Shown one piece after another: positions 62,137 through 64,000 of a DNA stretch of 64,000 bases (positions are counted from its first letter, which is position 1; each line of letters starts with the position of its first letter). The stretch is from Oreohelix idahoensis. Taxonomy: Eukaryota; Mollusca; Gastropoda; Stylommatophora; Oreohelicidae. Location: positions 263,501 through 327,500 of the forward strand of contig JAMPIV010000304.1 in NCBI GenBank assembly GCA_024509875.1, in the 5' to 3' direction. The translations under genes were made by a program, and so were the position numbers. The notes under the pieces were generated by a model, which saw only the letters and a list, made by a program, of their open reading frames with translations, was not told the origin of the DNA and made no database searches.

Positions 62137-62520
62137 TTAACCCTTTACCATTTAAAACGGCCAAAACAGCCTGCGCAAAAAGTCTAAGGTACCGACCAAA
62201 ACAGCCGATACCGCCCGCGAAACGTTGTTGTCATTCGTTGCTATAGTGCAATGAGATCTCGCTATAAACGAGACCTGAGTTATACGGAGATTTTCGGTAA
62301 TAAGTGCAGCTTCCGTTTTCTGAAATTATTTTCAAAATCGATCAATATTTCTTGACGGGCGTGGAATTATTGGTTCGAAAACTGAGAGATGACATTGTTT
62401 ATCAGATGTGGATTTTGAATACGAACCCGATTTAGATTCGTGGCAGCGGCAGTGACGAAATTAAATCTAGTTAAAGTAGTAATGATACTGACGACAAATC
62501 AAACAAAATAGACTTGTCAG
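62137..62520 (+). mobile_element. Possible piggyBac-like left end
   Basis: TTAA at 62,137-62,140 is followed by CCCTTTACCATTT. About 310 bp downstream a frame reads SGSDEIKSS..SSNDTDDKSN, an acidic/serine-rich stretch like the N terminus of piggyBac transposases. No right end or catalytic domain is seen before the LINE at 62,712. CpG content is higher than in flanking DNA. Confidence 0.45.
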
Positions 62521-62711
62521 CAAAGCACACTTCAGTTGAATTTTGTGTCTTAGTAGGAAACCTTGGACCTAAACGCACTCTAGATCTAGATGCTGCATCT
62601 TATGATTACTTCAGTTTTTATTATTATTAAAAATACTGCAGATGGTTCATGATTCAATTGTGTGTATTTAAAATTAATAAACATAATTTTAACTCAGTTA
62701 GTTTGTTTTTA

Positions 62712-64000
62712 GGAAGAACTGAAGGCAGAACTGGAGAAAATCAAGATGGGCAAAGCAGCAGGCATGATGGTATAACACCAGAAATGGTTAAGTATATGGG
62801 AGCATCAGGCAACCTATTACTCTTAAGGTTCCTACAGGCAGCATGGTGCAACAAGACCATACCAAAGGATTGGGAGATTGCCATCATAACACCAATTTTC
62901 AAAAAAGTGACAATCGACAATGTGGAAACCATAGAGGCATATCCCTTCTCAGTGTCCCTGGTAAAATTTACTCTAGAATCCTAGAGCAGAGACTCCGACG
63001 CCTAGCTGAGCCACAATTGGATGAGGTCCAGTGCAGATTCCGAGCAAACCGAAGTACTCAAGACCTAATCTTCACACTCAGACAGCTGAGTGAAAAGGCC
63101 TTTGAGTATAAGAGTGAGATCCATCTTTGTTTCATAGATCTGGAAACTTTGGGACTGTTTGGCAAAGAACATTCCAGCACCTCTGATTCATGCTATACAG
63201 AGCTTCTACAAGTCTTGCAGAAATTATGTGAGGACAGCAAACCATAAGTCAGAAGAGTTCAGGACCACCTTGGTGTAAGACAAGGTGATATCCTGTCACC
63301 TTATCTTTTCATACTCCTCATGGACGATGTCATCAAGGCATGTAAGGAGAGAACAAGAAAGTATTCAGTGGGGTACTGGAAGATGAGACAGGTCTGTATT
63401 TCAGAGCTGGCATTTGCTGATGATGTTGCCCTGATTGCTAAATCAAAGGCACATCTCCAATCCAACCTGCAAGTCTGGAAGAAACAGCTGGAGAAGAAAG
63501 GGATGGTCATAAGCAGCTCTAAAACAAAATCCATGGTGATATCATGATAAAAAAAGAAGACATCAGATTAAGCTGGGAGAACAGGTCCTGGAGCAGGTCG
63601 ACAACTTTAAATATCTCGGAGCTATTATAGACCGAAAGGGAGGCATCAAAGAAGAGTTGGCCACTCGAAAAGCAGCAGCTGGGAGACTTTTTCAGGCCAT
63701 AAATCGAAGATTCCTCAGCAAGAGAGAGGTTGGTAAGAAAACGAAGATGGCTGTATACCGCTGCACCTATGTCCCAGTCTTGACATATGGATGCGAGTCA
63801 TGGGCAATGACTACAACCCACAAAAGCCAGATCCAAACCTCAGAAATGAGGTATCTGAGGAAGGTGGTTGAAGTAACAAGAAGAGACATGGTCCGCAACC
63901 AGACGATATGTCAAGGCCTAAAATCTCACCCCCTGCAGACCCAAGTAGAACAGTCCCAACTAAGATGGTTTGGCCATGTCTGCAGAATGGGAGATGATCG
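62712..64000 (+). pseudogene. LINE ORF2, family D (RT and tail), continues past window end
   Basis: The + strand carries an RT in broken frames: ELKAELEKIKMGKAAG, PEMVKYMGASGNLLLLRF, IAIITPIFKK, then (shifted) CGNHRGISLLSVPGKI, STQDLIFTLRQLSEKA and IHLCFIDLE, where the usual KAFD that follows is lost. Next come GVRQGDILSPYLFILLMDDV and LAFADDVALIAKSKAHLQ (catalytic FADD). The tail VDNFKYLGAII.RKGG and TYGCESWAMTTTHKSQIQ runs to the window edge (RWFGHVCRMGDD). At least three frame breaks; homology starts abruptly at ~62,712. Same family as 43,270-43,910. Confidence 0.85.

Noticed and set aside
1..64000. A previously undescribed multi-gene system (defence, biosynthetic or toxin cluster)
   Set aside because: No co-oriented gene set exists; apart from two partial host genes, all recognisable coding sequence belongs to mobile elements.

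Overview
The window reads as intron-rich, transposon-dominated nuclear DNA from an animal. The base composition is A+T-rich. Host coding sequence occurs only as short exons with consensus GT/AG junctions, and almost every long open frame is a transposable-element protein: ZBED-type hAT, RTE-like and I/Jockey-like LINEs, mariner, Tigger/pogo and piggyBac-like pieces. I see no bacterial operon, CRISPR array or rRNA. The mixture of hAT/ZBED, RTE-like LINE, mariner and tRNA-derived SINEs suggests an invertebrate metazoan, but I cannot fix the phylum from sequence alone.

Two host genes can be reconstructed from splice phase. On the + strand, five exons between 7,284 and 21,333 join in frame to give the C-terminal half (211 codons) of a major facilitator superfamily transporter; the N-terminal half must lie upstream. 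On the - strand, exons at 61,309-61,422 and 53,724-53,862 join in frame to give the last 83 residues of a helical protein I do not recognise. Its 7.4 kb intron holds a full-length LINE, a solo LTR and a tandem array.

Layout. 1-2,716: hAT element (-), left end outside the window. 3,158-6,030: long solo-LTR-like element. 6,300-21,333: the MFS gene with TE-filled introns (SINEs, piggyBac-like element with a nested foldback, tandem LINE tails, RNase H LINE with a tRNA-SINE inside, 21-bp minisatellite). 21,384-21,551: mariner remnant. 22,477-25,249: 5'-truncated RTE-like LINE (-) split by a SINE. 25,808-29,000: SINE-rich. 30,090-36,080: three RNase H/RT LINE remnants and a Tigger/pogo-like element. 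36,788-38,770: second solo LTR. 39,770-48,900: LINE tails and SINEs. 49,228-50,430: 1.2 kb minisatellite. 53,724-61,422: the minus-strand gene. 62,137-62,700: piggyBac-like left end. 62,712-64,000: LINE running off the window.

The most notable result is how much transposition history can be read from target-site duplications (TSDs). Five copies of one ~300-bp GGGACC...(GAA)n repeat each have an 11-14 bp TSD. A near-complete 3.29 kb LINE with a (GAA)n tail has a 12 bp TSD, and its truncated sister has an 11 bp TSD and is interrupted by one of those SINEs. Three solo-LTR-like elements (1.7-2.9 kb) have 5 bp TSDs, and two tRNA-derived SINEs have 12-13 bp TSDs. I found no convincing new defence or multi-gene system; the novelty is in the mobile-element families and the two partial host genes.
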